A DNA stretch of 64,000 bases from Gluconobacter sp. Gdi (lineage in GTDB: Bacteria; Pseudomonadota; Alphaproteobacteria; Acetobacterales; Acetobacteraceae). The notes below the pieces were generated by a model that did not search any database, had not been told where the DNA came from, and saw only the letters and a program-made list of their open reading frames with translations. The stretch spans positions 500,845 through 564,844 of the forward strand of contig NZ_BLJQ01000002.1 in NCBI RefSeq assembly GCF_014132155.1. Direction: 5' to 3'. Both the position numbers and the translations under genes were made by a program. Positions 34,592 through 43,527 of this stretch are shown here, one piece after another; position 1 is the stretch's first letter; the number at the start of each line of letters is the position of its first letter.

Positions 34592-36946
34592 GTGACAGGC
34601 TCGCTGCGCACACACATTACGTCTCTTTCAGTTGCCGGTACGCTCCTGATGTCTTCCCAAGGGTATGCTGCCGACCCTGTGAAGCATGAAAAAAAGCCAG
34701 AGCGTAAACCCGAGTCACCAACGCGGCATTTTGAAGATCCAACTGATATCGAAGGATCTGATGTCGAACATCTGACGGTTCAGGGGCATGGGTTTAACAC
34801 CATGCATCAGTCCCTCGGGCTCTCCCGGATGCCGCAGGATGTCATGCATACACCGCAGAACATCAATGTTGTGCCGCAGGCCCTGATGCAGCAGCAGAAT
34901 GTCAAATCTCTCGATGAAGCTCTGAGGAATGTGCCGGGGGTGACAACGTCCATCGGTGAGGGCGCTGGTGGTATGAACGGGGATCAGTTCCTGATCCGCG
35001 GATTTCAGGCCCAGAATGATATTTATGAAGATGGCCTGCGGGACTTCGGTGTGTATTCCCGCGATTCATTCAATTTCGAAAATGTGTCTGTCATCAAAGG
35101 GCCGTCTTCCGAAGTTTTCGGGAATGGTACGACGGGGGGCGCCATCAACATGGTGACTAAAACCCCGGGTTTGAAGAACCATTATGCGGCTGATTTTTCG
35201 GGCGGATCAGGCAGTTATTATCGCGGCACGCTGGATGTGAACCAGAAAATCAATGACTCTACAGCCTTCCGGATTACGGGCATGGGCGATGAGCATAATG
35301 TTGTAGGACGAGATTATATCTTCTCCCATCGCTGGGGTGTTGCTCCATCGCTTGCATTTGGGATCGGAAAGAGAACAACACTTATTCTGCAGTACATGCA
35401 CCAGCAGGAGAACTCCGTTCCTGATTTCGGTGTCCCGGTCGTTACCAAGCCGGGCGCAAAGTACGGGCAGCCTATTACGGAATACGGTATCCGTCGGACG
35501 AACTGGTACGGAACGGATAACGACCAGAATGCCACCAACTCCAACATGGAAACAGCACGTTTCAGCTTCAAGCTGAACAAGCATGTCACGTTCTATGACG
35601 ATTTGCGTGGTGGTGAATATTACCGGTCTTTTGCAGCCTCAAAAGCGACCTGCGATACCACCTGTGTGAATAATTACTTCAACGGCGATGCCTCAAAAGC
35701 ACTTGTTGCGCGTTCCGGGCCTGTTGGTGCAGGCGCGGGCACGGGCGCCGGAACGTACATGGCACCGTTACCTTATGAGCAAACAAGCTGGTCTGTGCAG
35801 AATGTCGGCTCAATGGTGGCTGATTTCCATACGAGCTTTCTCAAGCATCAACTGGTTGCCGGGTTTGATGTGGAGCGCGTTAATGATGTTCGCTCCCAGT
35901 CGACGTATCTGAAGCCAAAACCTTATGCGAACCTTGTTAATCCAAACCCGCACGTGGGAAATCTGGATCTCGTACCAGGGGACATGAATCCGGGTGGTCT
36001 GGTGTCTCTGGGTTCCCTGGGCGCGAAGTCTCACAGCAATGGTTACGGGTTCGACACCGGTCTGTTCCTGTTCGATCAGATCTGGTTCACCAAGTGGCTC
36101 TCTGTGAAAGGTGGTTTCCGCTGGGATCGCTGGCAGACAAGCTATAATCTGACGGGAGGCAATGTTGCGAAGAACCCCGATCAGCATTTTCATGATGTTA
36201 CAGGCGTCTTCAATCCGAACGCCAGCCTTGTCGTAACGCCGGACGAACATCAGACTTATTATTTCACCTGGGCCAATTCTACGACCCCGATGGGAATGTA
36301 CGTCACCAATGGGTCTGTCCCCATTCGTCCGGGAACCAATTCTTTTGCCAGCCCGGAGAAGGCTCAGCTTTATGAGCTTGGGGCCAAGTACAGCATTCTC
36401 CATGACCGCCTGGGGCTGACCGCCTCACTGTTCCGTCTGGACAAGGGCAATGCACTGAATGCTGATCCGGTGACCGGTGAAATTCAGGGGTCTTCTGATC
36501 GGCAGCGCAATCAGGGACTGGAACTGTCTGTCGGGGGTGTCATTCTGCCGGGCTGGAACGTGTCAGCGACCTATGCCCTTTATGATAGCAGCACGACGTC
36601 TTCTGCGACCAAGGCGAACCGCGGCAAGAATGTTCAGTATGTGCCACACAATCAGGCAACACTCTGGTCCGCATATAGTGCCTTCCCGGATAAACCCTAT
36701 AACCTGACGATGGGTGGTGGACTGACCTGGCGTGAGCATGTCTGGTTGAATGCGGCCAATACGCTGCGTGCACCCGCCAACCTGGACTTCAGTGCCATGA
36801 TTTCCCATCGCTTTAATCAGCATTGGAAAATCTCTATGAATGGTTACAATCTGGCCAACAGATTGAACTATCAGAGTCTTTTCTCAAACCGTTCAACGCC
36901 ATCCGCAGGGCGTATGTTCCTGGGAGAAGTCAGCGTAGCGTATTGA
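34592..36946 (+). CDS. TonB-dependent siderophore receptor (Fiu-like)
   Basis: About 784 residues. Signal peptide at about 1-28 (SLSVAGTLLMSSQGYAA). The plug domain is typical (PQNINVVPQALMQQQNVKSLDEALRNVPGV, then FLIRGFQAQNDIYEDGLRD and VIKGPSSEVFGNGTTGGAINM), followed by a 22-strand barrel that ends in an aromatic-terminated strand (GEVSVAY). It imports ferric siderophores, probably catecholate type. GTG 34592 is preceded by AGAGG at 6 bases; the frame extends upstream into the terminator and Fur box, so those starts are rejected. The Fur box supports an iron role. Exact ligand unknown. Confidence 0.9.
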   Translation: MTGSLRTHITSLSVAGTLLMSSQGYAADPVKHEKKPERKPESPTRHFEDPTDIEGSDVEHLTVQGHGFNTMHQSLGLSRMPQDVMHTPQNINVVPQALMQQQNVKSLDEALRNVPGVTTSIGEGAGGMNGDQFLIRGFQAQNDIYEDGLRDFGVYSRDSFNFENVSVIKGPSSEVFGNGTTGGAINMVTKTPGLKNHYAADFSGGSGSYYRGTLDVNQKINDSTAFRITGMGDEHNVVGRDYIFSHRWGVAPSLAFGIGKRTTLILQYMHQQENSVPDFGVPVVTKPGAKYGQPITEYGIRRTNWYGTDNDQNATNSNMETARFSFKLNKHVTFYDDLRGGEYYRSFAASKATCDTTCVNNYFNGDASKALVARSGPVGAGAGTGAGTYMAPLPYEQTSWSVQNVGSMVADFHTSFLKHQLVAGFDVERVNDVRSQSTYLKPKPYANLVNPNPHVGNLDLVPGDMNPGGLVSLGSLGAKSHSNGYGFDTGLFLFDQIWFTKWLSVKGGFRWDRWQTSYNLTGGNVAKNPDQHFHDVTGVFNPNASLVVTPDEHQTYYFTWANSTTPMGMYVTNGSVPIRPGTNSFASPEKAQLYELGAKYSILHDRLGLTASLFRLDKGNALNADPVTGEIQGSSDRQRNQGLELSVGGVILPGWNVSATYALYDSSTTSSATKANRGKNVQYVPHNQATLWSAYSAFPDKPYNLTMGGGLTWREHVWLNAANTLRAPANLDFSAMISHRFNQHWKISMNGYNLANRLNYQSLFSNRSTPSAGRMFLGEVSVAY

Positions 36947-36985
36947 GGGAAATGCGTTTCGGTTGAGAGACTGTTCCTCATATGG

Positions 36986-37010
36986 CGGGAAAGCACACTC
37001 TGCTTTCCCG
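36986..37010. terminator. Hairpin terminator between receptor and pnuC
   Basis: A perfect 9-bp stem, CGGGAAAGC with GCTTTCCCG, and a 7-base loop are followed on the plus strand by TTATTCTT. It lies between convergent gene ends and probably acts on the receptor transcript. Confidence 0.7.
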
Positions 37011-37571
37011 TTATTCTTGAGACGCTCTTTGCCATTTGAACAGTCCATGCACCGCCAGACCCACAAATATCGCGTAAAGTGCAGCCGTTGGATAAAGGGT
37101 GCGATTGATGAACATGGCAACATAAGCTGTATCGATCACGATCCAGCAGGCCCAACTGATCGTATGGCGTCGCGCGGCCCAGATCTGCGCGACCAGACTG
37201 TAACTACTCAGGAAAGCATCAGCCATAGGGGTGGGGTCATCTGTAAAACGCGCCAGACAGAAAGCCCACAATCCGCCGCCTAGTGCGCCGCTCAGTAGAC
37301 CGAAGAGAAGCCCGCGCCCTGAAAGCGGCCGAATATGCAGGGTGTCATCACCCTGAGCGCCGTCTCTTATCCAGCACCACCAGCCATAAATCAGACAGCC
37401 ACAGAATACAGCCTGAAGACAGGCATCAGCGTAAAGATGAGCTTTGAAAAATACCCATCCATATAAGAGCGCGGCAAGAAGAGAGAATGGCCAACAGGCC
37501 ATGTTGCGGCGTGCTGTCAACCACACGCCCATGGCGCTGAGCAGGGCCGCGATGAGTTCTGTCAGGGACAT
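37011..37571 (-). CDS. pnuC: PnuC-family vitamin transporter, probably thiamine (PnuT)
   Basis: A 186-residue inner-membrane protein with about seven hydrophobic segments. Its family signature includes GVWLTARRNMACWPFSLLAALLYG and YGWWCWIRDG, typical of PnuC. PnuC proteins are facilitators that depend on phosphorylation of the cargo inside the cell. Most carry nicotinamide riboside, but the thiamine branch (PnuT) is found behind TPP riboswitches. Here the operon starts with a TPP riboswitch and contains a kinase gene overlapping by 10 bases, so thiamine is the likely cargo. The family is certain and the substrate is inference from regulation. Confidence 0.9.
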   Translation of the reverse strand: MSLTELIAALLSAMGVWLTARRNMACWPFSLLAALLYGWVFFKAHLYADACLQAVFCGCLIYGWWCWIRDGAQGDDTLHIRPLSGRGLLFGLLSGALGGGLWAFCLARFTDDPTPMADAFLSSYSLVAQIWAARRHTISWACWIVIDTAYVAMFINRTLYPTAALYAIFVGLAVHGLFKWQRASQE

Positions 37572-38704
37572 ACCGCAGTGCCGTTCAGAGTTTTACGGAG
37601 CCAGTTCAGAAGGTGTTGTCCTTCATGGCCTGCAAACCAGTGTGCATGGCCCAGAAGATAGTCCGCATAGGCAACGTGTGCGGATGCCTCATCGCGAAGC
37701 AGCGCGCTGTAATATGCGACCTCAGACAATGCGAATTCGACATGAACAAGCGGTAGAAACGTAACGACCAGTTTGCATTCCTGGGGTGTGAGAGGGCGGA
37801 TATTCTGATAGCCCCTCAGAAGTGCGGTTAGCTGGTCCGATGAGACGCGATAATCGGTTGAGAGCCATGAGATGGCAGTGCGTTCAATGGCAACTGCAAG
37901 ATCGTAAGCGGCGCAGGTGCGATCAGACATACCAAAATCAAAGATCCCGCAAATTTCGGCATCTGGAGTATCCGAAGTCCAGAACTGGTTGGATGGATGC
38001 CAATCGCCGTGTCCCCAGCAGGGGACAATATCCATCAGGAGGGGTCGAAGCTTTGCATGGAAAGGTTCGAGAACACTCAGGATCTGCTGCCAGGATTGGG
38101 GATTTAACGTTGCATTGAGGTCCGGTTGAGACGCGCTCCAGACGCGAAGGCCAGTCTCAAGATCCGGGTAGGTAATGGCATTGAAGCTGGACAGCAAAAG
38201 CCGATCAGGCCGGGCGGGAGCTGTATAATCTGTTGCCGCAAGATGCAGACGAGCGAGTGCACTTCCTGCCGTGTGTGCTTGTTTGGAACTGAGAAACGGC
38301 TCCCAGGACTGAACGTCTCGATAAAGGTCCAGACCGGGTAAGGGAGGAAAGACCTCGTAAACCCAGCCATGATCCGTCAGCGCCGAATGTCCATTCTGCG
38401 TTTTGAGCGGTGAGGTCACGGGTAGGTGATGACGCACAAGGTGTGCCATGAAGTCATGTTCTTCCGTCAGGGCGTTCTGATCGCGCAAGCGTGGATCATG
38501 ACGCTTTAGAAAAAGCACCGTGCCGTCGGTAAGGCGGGTCAGGGCTGTCGCGGAGAACGGGCGTTGTCCATGCCACAGAACAGTTTCTGGAGCGGCCGAG
38601 TTGGGAAAAAACGCCAGAACACGTTTCGCCTCGGCGAGCGTCAGCGGCGGCCAGTGCCGTTCAGCCTGCACACCATTGACGCCGAACTGTCCGGGAGCGG
38701 CCAC
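37562..38704 (-). CDS. APH-fold phosphotransferase, probable thiamine kinase
   Basis: About 380 residues with the aminoglycoside-phosphotransferase/choline-kinase fold. The ATP-binding Lys is in TVLFLKRHDPR, the catalytic loop is PCWGHGDWHPSNQFW (Asp and Asn), and the metal-binding Asp is in GIFDFGMSDRT. E. coli ThiK (YcfN) belongs to this fold. Between a riboswitch-controlled receptor and a PnuC-type permease it would phosphorylate imported thiamine and trap it. GTG 38704 lies 5 bases after the receptor stop; a GTG at 38779 would overlap that gene. Substrate is inferred; other small alcohols cannot be excluded. Confidence 0.78.
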   Translation of the reverse strand: MAAPGQFGVNGVQAERHWPPLTLAEAKRVLAFFPNSAAPETVLWHGQRPFSATALTRLTDGTVLFLKRHDPRLRDQNALTEEHDFMAHLVRHHLPVTSPLKTQNGHSALTDHGWVYEVFPPLPGLDLYRDVQSWEPFLSSKQAHTAGSALARLHLAATDYTAPARPDRLLLSSFNAITYPDLETGLRVWSASQPDLNATLNPQSWQQILSVLEPFHAKLRPLLMDIVPCWGHGDWHPSNQFWTSDTPDAEICGIFDFGMSDRTCAAYDLAVAIERTAISWLSTDYRVSSDQLTALLRGYQNIRPLTPQECKLVVTFLPLVHVEFALSEVAYYSALLRDEASAHVAYADYLLGHAHWFAGHEGQHLLNWLRKTLNGTAVCP

Positions 38705-38708
38705 GGGT

Positions 38709-41084
38709 TCAGAAGCCTGTGGACGCTGTGAACAGGGCTGCGAAACCGCCGCCGATGTAATAACTTGGGGCGCTCCCACTGATCGTGCTGCCGTAAATGC
38801 CGGTCGTATCCTTTGCGTTCAGGGTCGGGCTGGCAACGCCGGACAGGGAGCGCTCATTGGTGATGTTGATGAAGTTCAGGCGCAGGGTTGGCTTGTGCAG
38901 GCGGGACAGATCACCGAAGCGATAGCCGACGGAAATATCGCCTGTTGTGCGGTCTGACATCCGCTCATCATTCATGAACGTTGCGTATTGGTGCCCCGTG
39001 TAATGCAGGGTGGCGACGCCGAAGATGTGCCCGTCATCGTAGCTGAGGCCAGCCGCAGCCTGAAGTGTCGGGCTGCGAACAGCGAGTTTGCCTTTGGTCG
39101 GTAGAAGATCGCCACCTGAGGCAATGTTATTATCAATGGTGGCGTGCAGATACTCGCCGGAAACATAGGGGCTGAAGTGGTGCCAGGGGCGGAGGCCGAT
39201 TTCCACATCCACACCGCGCGAGGTCTGGCCGCCGGCATTCATGGTCGTCTGAATGATGGAGCCGTTCTGGGAGGCCAGCGTTGAGATCTGGCGGTTGGTG
39301 AAATTGTAGTTGAACAGCGTCAGGCTGCCGATGATCCATTGTCCCGTACGGCGATATCCCAGTTCTTCGGAAATGGAATATTCGTTGCGGACATCCGCAC
39401 TGCCGGTTGTCGCGAGTGCGCCGGAGGTTGGGTCGTAGGTGTTGTAAAGCGCCGTCTGGTCTGGCGCGCGGAAATTGGTCGTGGCGTTGAAGAAAATCTG
39501 GTTCTGCTCATCAATGCGCCAGCGGACGCCAAGGCGCGGCAGAGGCTCCATGCTGTTTGACGCCACACGATACTGAGGGCCGGGAACATTGTTCGTGCCA
39601 GCGCGGCTCATCATGACGGCCTTGAAACCCGCCTCGATGGTCAGGCGATCATGCAGGAGCGAGATGTGATCGCCCACATACAGCGCGTTGGTCTGGGAAA
39701 TGGTGTGGAAGCTGCCGCCCAGCAGTTTCTGTCCGTTCGCAAGATGGATCAGGCTACTGTTGTTTTCCGCCCAGATATCGCCTGAGGCGCCGGTGGCAGA
39801 AACGGTTGTGAAGGGCTGCTGCTCGTTGTCGTCTCCGTAATCATACCAGTAACCGAGGACGAAATCGTTCCAGCCGGTTTTGTAATGCAGGGTGGAATTG
39901 AATCCGGAGCGATAACTGCGTTGCGTGTAGTTGGCACGGACGACAGCGGTCCCGTCCTGCGCATTGGGTAGCGTAAGCGTGTCACTCAGGGGCTGAGTGC
40001 CGTTATAGAGGCCTGTTTCCGTCAGTGTGGAGCCACCCGGAACGTTGCCATAGGCGAACTGTGCGTAGGGTGTGATGTCCAGAGAAAGCTGATGCGTCAG
40101 ATGCAGATGGACGGGTGCGCCTGCATAGAAGGTGCGTTCCGGCGCGCGCCACAGACGCCAGTAATTGACGGCATTGTCTGCGTTGGAGGCGTCATAATGG
40201 CCTGCAAGGTTGTTCGCGCCATGAATGCCATCGGCTTTCCAGCTTTCCATCGTGACCTGCGGATAATAGCTGGTGACGGTGGTGTTGAAGGAGCCGATGA
40301 GGCTGGCGCGGTTGCCTTGGCCCCATTCCTTCAGGAACTTGAAATCGACATGCTGGCGCTTGTCCCGCCCCGGCCCACGCCAGTTGTCGCTGGCGCTGTG
40401 GGAGTAGGATACAAAGCCACGAATGCCGGAATTGCCGATGTTTCCCGTTTCAAGGCGGATGAATTCGCGGTTGGTGTCGAAGGAGCCATAGGAGACGCTG
40501 GCGAAACCCCCGGCCTTCTGTGACGGGTCGAGAAAGGACAGGCTCATCAGCCCACCGGCGGCGTTTAGAACGGGGCTGTCCAGATCTGCGGAACCTTGGG
40601 CAAGTGCGACTTGGCTGTAGTTTTCGCTATCGGCGAACTGACTCGGATAGCCGGAATAATAGGCGACATCGTTCAGCGGCGTGCCTTCCAGCACATAGCC
40701 GATGGCATCATTGTTCAGGCCGCGCACGGTCAGGTTGGTGTTGGGCGAAAAGCCGAACGGATCGGATGTGGCGACATTCGCACCGGGCAGCATGGAGGCG
40801 AGCTGATAGGCCGTCGCCATCGGGGGCTGCTTGTCCATGTAGTCGCGGCTGACTGTGCTGATAGAGCGAACGCTGTTTTCCGGTCGGATCAGTCCGCCGC
40901 CGGGCTGGTGCCCGAGTGCGCTGTCAGAGACGCGGTGAACAGTGATGTGCTCGGCTTTCGGGGCGATGGACGCATGCGGGGTAAGGGCTGTCGTGTCAGC
41001 CGCGCGCACCGTACCAGCACAGACGGTCAGGCCGAGCAGGACGGCAGGAACCTGACGGGATTTGCGCGGAAATCTGGTGGTCAT
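38709..41084 (-). CDS. TonB-dependent receptor, probable thiamine uptake
   Basis: About 791 residues. Signal peptide at about 1-27 (VPAVLLGLTVCAGTVRAAD). The TonB-box-like start IAPKAEHITVHRVSD is followed by the plug (MDKQPPMATAYQLASMLPGANVAT, LTVRGLNNDAIGYVLEGTPLND) and a barrel ending in an aromatic residue (FTASTGF). ATG 41084 is chosen because the longer frame starts at 41183 inside the TPP aptamer. The riboswitch directly upstream indicates thiamine or a precursor as substrate. It is the first gene of the operon. Only the receptor class is certain from the protein itself. Confidence 0.88.
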   Translation of the reverse strand: MTTRFPRKSRQVPAVLLGLTVCAGTVRAADTTALTPHASIAPKAEHITVHRVSDSALGHQPGGGLIRPENSVRSISTVSRDYMDKQPPMATAYQLASMLPGANVATSDPFGFSPNTNLTVRGLNNDAIGYVLEGTPLNDVAYYSGYPSQFADSENYSQVALAQGSADLDSPVLNAAGGLMSLSFLDPSQKAGGFASVSYGSFDTNREFIRLETGNIGNSGIRGFVSYSHSASDNWRGPGRDKRQHVDFKFLKEWGQGNRASLIGSFNTTVTSYYPQVTMESWKADGIHGANNLAGHYDASNADNAVNYWRLWRAPERTFYAGAPVHLHLTHQLSLDITPYAQFAYGNVPGGSTLTETGLYNGTQPLSDTLTLPNAQDGTAVVRANYTQRSYRSGFNSTLHYKTGWNDFVLGYWYDYGDDNEQQPFTTVSATGASGDIWAENNSSLIHLANGQKLLGGSFHTISQTNALYVGDHISLLHDRLTIEAGFKAVMMSRAGTNNVPGPQYRVASNSMEPLPRLGVRWRIDEQNQIFFNATTNFRAPDQTALYNTYDPTSGALATTGSADVRNEYSISEELGYRRTGQWIIGSLTLFNYNFTNRQISTLASQNGSIIQTTMNAGGQTSRGVDVEIGLRPWHHFSPYVSGEYLHATIDNNIASGGDLLPTKGKLAVRSPTLQAAAGLSYDDGHIFGVATLHYTGHQYATFMNDERMSDRTTGDISVGYRFGDLSRLHKPTLRLNFINITNERSLSGVASPTLNAKDTTGIYGSTISGSAPSYYIGGGFAALFTASTGF

Positions 41085-41094
41085 GATGGTGCTG

Positions 41095-41133
41095 TCCCGC
41101 CTGCAATGCTGCGATCCCCCTGCAAGGCGGGGA
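41095..41133 (-). promoter_or_regulatory. Possible expression-platform hairpin before the receptor start
   Basis: On the minus strand CCCGCCTTGCA can pair with TGCAGGCGGG (one bulge) directly before the start region at 41084. The pairing would sequester sequence near the ribosome binding site. It lies between the TPP aptamer and the ATG. Confidence 0.5.
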
Positions 41134-41177
41134 CGACGAGAGATACCGAAAATCCAGTCTGTGGATCTGTCAGTAGC

Positions 41178-41296
41178 CACCATCCCTCCGCCAGCATGAA
41201 CTGGATCAGGTTCGATGGGTCACTGCGCTGGTATGGCTCGAAAGCACATACCATCAGCAGTCTCTCAGCCCTTTGTCAGGGCGCCCCAAGGTGAAG
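41178..41296 (-). promoter_or_regulatory. TPP (THI-box) riboswitch
   Basis: On the minus strand, the aptamer's two conserved blocks are present in order: GGGCTGAGA (41271-41263) with GGGGCGCCC just before it, and CGAACCTGATC followed by a CAGTTCATGCTGG-type arm and GGCGGAGGGATGG. These match the thiamine pyrophosphate aptamer (P2 loop CUGAGA, and ACCUGAUC in P4/P5 junction). CACC and GGTG at the ends can close P1. TPP binding would switch off the receptor-kinase-permease operon. Confidence 0.95.
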
Positions 41297-41406
41297 ACGC
41301 ACTCCTTCATGGGCTGCGAGCGAATGTCAATAAATTCCGTATTGCGTGGGGGTATCAAAATTTCGTCGGCAGGGATGGAGCGGCGAGGCAGAGCAGGATA
41401 GAGTAT

Positions 41407-41421
41407 TGTTATAAGATAACA
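41407..41421 (+). promoter_or_regulatory. Palindrome in promoter of the S46 peptidase (Zur-box-like)
   Basis: TGTTATAAGATAACA is a perfect 6-3-6 inverted repeat 16 bases before the peptidase ATG, followed by TTTC. It resembles the Zur core GTTATA-N-TATAAC. It also contains TG-T-TATAAG, which could be an extended -10. Either reading is possible. Confidence 0.5.
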
Positions 41422-41436
41422 TTTCTAGGATCTGTC

Positions 41437-43518
41437 ATGCGTGTTGTTAAGCGCTTGTTACCTGCTCTGCTCATTGCAGGCACAGCCCTCGGTTCAGCTC
41501 AGGCTGAGGAAGGAATGTGGACGTTCGATCATCTGCCAGCCCGTCAGTTAAAGCAGCAATATGGGTTTGAGCCTTCCGCTGAATGGATCAATCATGTCAT
41601 TCAATCTTCAGCACGTCTGGCAGAAGGATGCTCGGCGTCCTTTGTCTCTGGTGACGGGTTGGTGATGACGAATCATCATTGTGCCAATACCTGCCTGACG
41701 GATCTGTCAGACAAGACACACGACTATTTTCATGATGGTTTTTCGGCAGCAGATGTTTCCAAAGAGCCGCAGTGCCCGGGCATGGAGCTGGATCGTCTGG
41801 ATCAGGTGAAAGACGTGACAGGCCGTGTCGCTGATATGACCGCAGGCAAGCACGGTGCAGAGTATGCAAAGGCGCTTCAGGCTGCCAGTAGCGTTCTGAC
41901 GAAGGAATGTGCGGGCGGAGATGCAACACACTGGCGGTGTGATGTTGTGACGCTTTACCATGGTGGTCAGACCGCCCTGTATCGCTATCGTCGATATCAG
42001 GATGTGCGCCTCGTGATGGCGCCAGATCAGGATATCGCATTCTTTGGCGGCGATCCGGACAATTTTACCTTCCCACGTTATGATATCGACCTGTCGATGT
42101 TGCGGGTGTTTGAGGACGGTAAGCCGGTCCACACACCTTTCTTCAAGTTTGATCCGAAAGGGCCAAAAGCAGGAGAGCTGGTGTTCACGTCTGGTAATCC
42201 CGGGCGAACGCAGCGGTCTCTTCCGGCCAGTGCATTGACGTTTCAGCGGGACGTTATCCTGCCAACCATCATTGGGGTGTATTCTACCAGCGAAGGGGCG
42301 CTCTGGCAGTATTCGCGTGAAAGCAAGGAACATCTGATTGAAGCGCAAAATACGCTGTTCGGCGTTCAGAACGGCCTAAAATCTCTGTCGGGCACCGTGA
42401 AGGCTCTGCGGGAACCCGGCGTGATGGAAAAGCGTGAAGCGGAAGATCGCGCTCTTCAGGCCTGGATTGATGCGGATGCCGAGCGCCGCAAGACCTATGG
42501 CGAGCCGTTCAAAAAAGTGGAGGCTGCACTGGCCATACAGCGCCAGTCTTATGGCCATGATTTTGCCATTGCCCGTACCGTTCATGGCCTGCTCGGTGAT
42601 GCTGTCATGCTGGTATCAGCCGCGCAGGAGCGACAGAAGCCGGATGCCGAGCGCCGTGCGGGCTACCACGATGCCGAACTGGCTGAACTTGAAGCTGAAA
42701 TTTCTGCCAAAGTGCCGGTGCATGTCGATCTGGAAACCATGACGCTGGCTCTGGGCATGACCACGATGCGTCAGATGCTGGGTGAGGATGATGCTGCCGT
42801 TCATCTGGTTCTCGGCACAAAAAGCCCGGATGAACGCGCTACGGAGCTGATGCAGGGAACGAAGCTTGCTGATCCTGCGCAGCGCCTTGCGTTGTATAAG
42901 GGTGGTGCAAAGGCCATTCAGGCCTCTACGGACCCGATGATTGTTCTAGCCCGTCAGTTGCAGCCGGTTCTGGATGTGATCCGCAATCGAAGCCGTGATC
43001 AGATCGAAGCACCAATGCATGAAGCTCAGGGTGCGATTGCCCGTGCCCAGTTTGCGCGCGCTCAGGCAGAAGGACAGGCAGATACGCTTTACCCGGATGC
43101 TACATTCTCACCAAGACTGTCTTACGGCACCGTCAAAGGTTGGCAGGATGGTGCCAAGACCATTGCGCCTTTCACAAACTTTGCCGGAATGTACAAACAT
43201 GCGACCGGGAGCGATCCGTTCCGCCTTCCGCAGGTCTGGCTGGATGCAAAACCTCATCTGACACTTTCCACGAATCTCGATTTTGTTTCGACGAATGATA
43301 TCGTGGGTGGAAATTCAGGCTCCCCGGTCATTAACCGGCAGGGCAATGTGGTGGGCCTGATTTTCGATGGCAATCTCGATAGTCTGGCGGGCGATCTTTA
43401 TTACGATGGCGAGCGCAACAGAGCGGTTTCGACGGATACAAGTGCCATCATGGCTGCACTCAAGACCGTCTATCATGCCGATGCCCTTGCTCAGGAACTG
43501 GAACAGGGGCACCTGTAA
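41437..43518 (+). CDS. S46-family dipeptidyl peptidase (DPP7/DPP11 type)
   Basis: About 693 residues with a Sec signal (LPALLIAGTALGSAQA, cleavage near residue 23). It is a chymotrypsin-fold exopeptidase that removes dipeptides in the periplasm. The catalytic His lies in MTNHHCANTCL (residues about 78-84), the Asp region is DNFTFPRYDIDLSM, and the nucleophile Ser is in GGNSGSPV. The S1 residue position FDGN carries Gly, as in hydrophobic-specific DPP7, rather than the Arg of acidic-specific DPP11. AGGA is 6 bases before ATG 41437. A weak hairpin follows the gene. Confidence 0.92.
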   Translation: MRVVKRLLPALLIAGTALGSAQAEEGMWTFDHLPARQLKQQYGFEPSAEWINHVIQSSARLAEGCSASFVSGDGLVMTNHHCANTCLTDLSDKTHDYFHDGFSAADVSKEPQCPGMELDRLDQVKDVTGRVADMTAGKHGAEYAKALQAASSVLTKECAGGDATHWRCDVVTLYHGGQTALYRYRRYQDVRLVMAPDQDIAFFGGDPDNFTFPRYDIDLSMLRVFEDGKPVHTPFFKFDPKGPKAGELVFTSGNPGRTQRSLPASALTFQRDVILPTIIGVYSTSEGALWQYSRESKEHLIEAQNTLFGVQNGLKSLSGTVKALREPGVMEKREAEDRALQAWIDADAERRKTYGEPFKKVEAALAIQRQSYGHDFAIARTVHGLLGDAVMLVSAAQERQKPDAERRAGYHDAELAELEAEISAKVPVHVDLETMTLALGMTTMRQMLGEDDAAVHLVLGTKSPDERATELMQGTKLADPAQRLALYKGGAKAIQASTDPMIVLARQLQPVLDVIRNRSRDQIEAPMHEAQGAIARAQFARAQAEGQADTLYPDATFSPRLSYGTVKGWQDGAKTIAPFTNFAGMYKHATGSDPFRLPQVWLDAKPHLTLSTNLDFVSTNDIVGGNSGSPVINRQGNVVGLIFDGNLDSLAGDLYYDGERNRAVSTDTSAIMAALKTVYHADALAQELEQGHL

Positions 43519-43527
43519 TCATGATGT

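Noticed and set aside
41085-41183. Longer start of the thiamine receptor
   Set aside because: ATG 41183 lies inside the conserved 3' part of the TPP aptamer, and the residues before 41084 are not a signal peptide.
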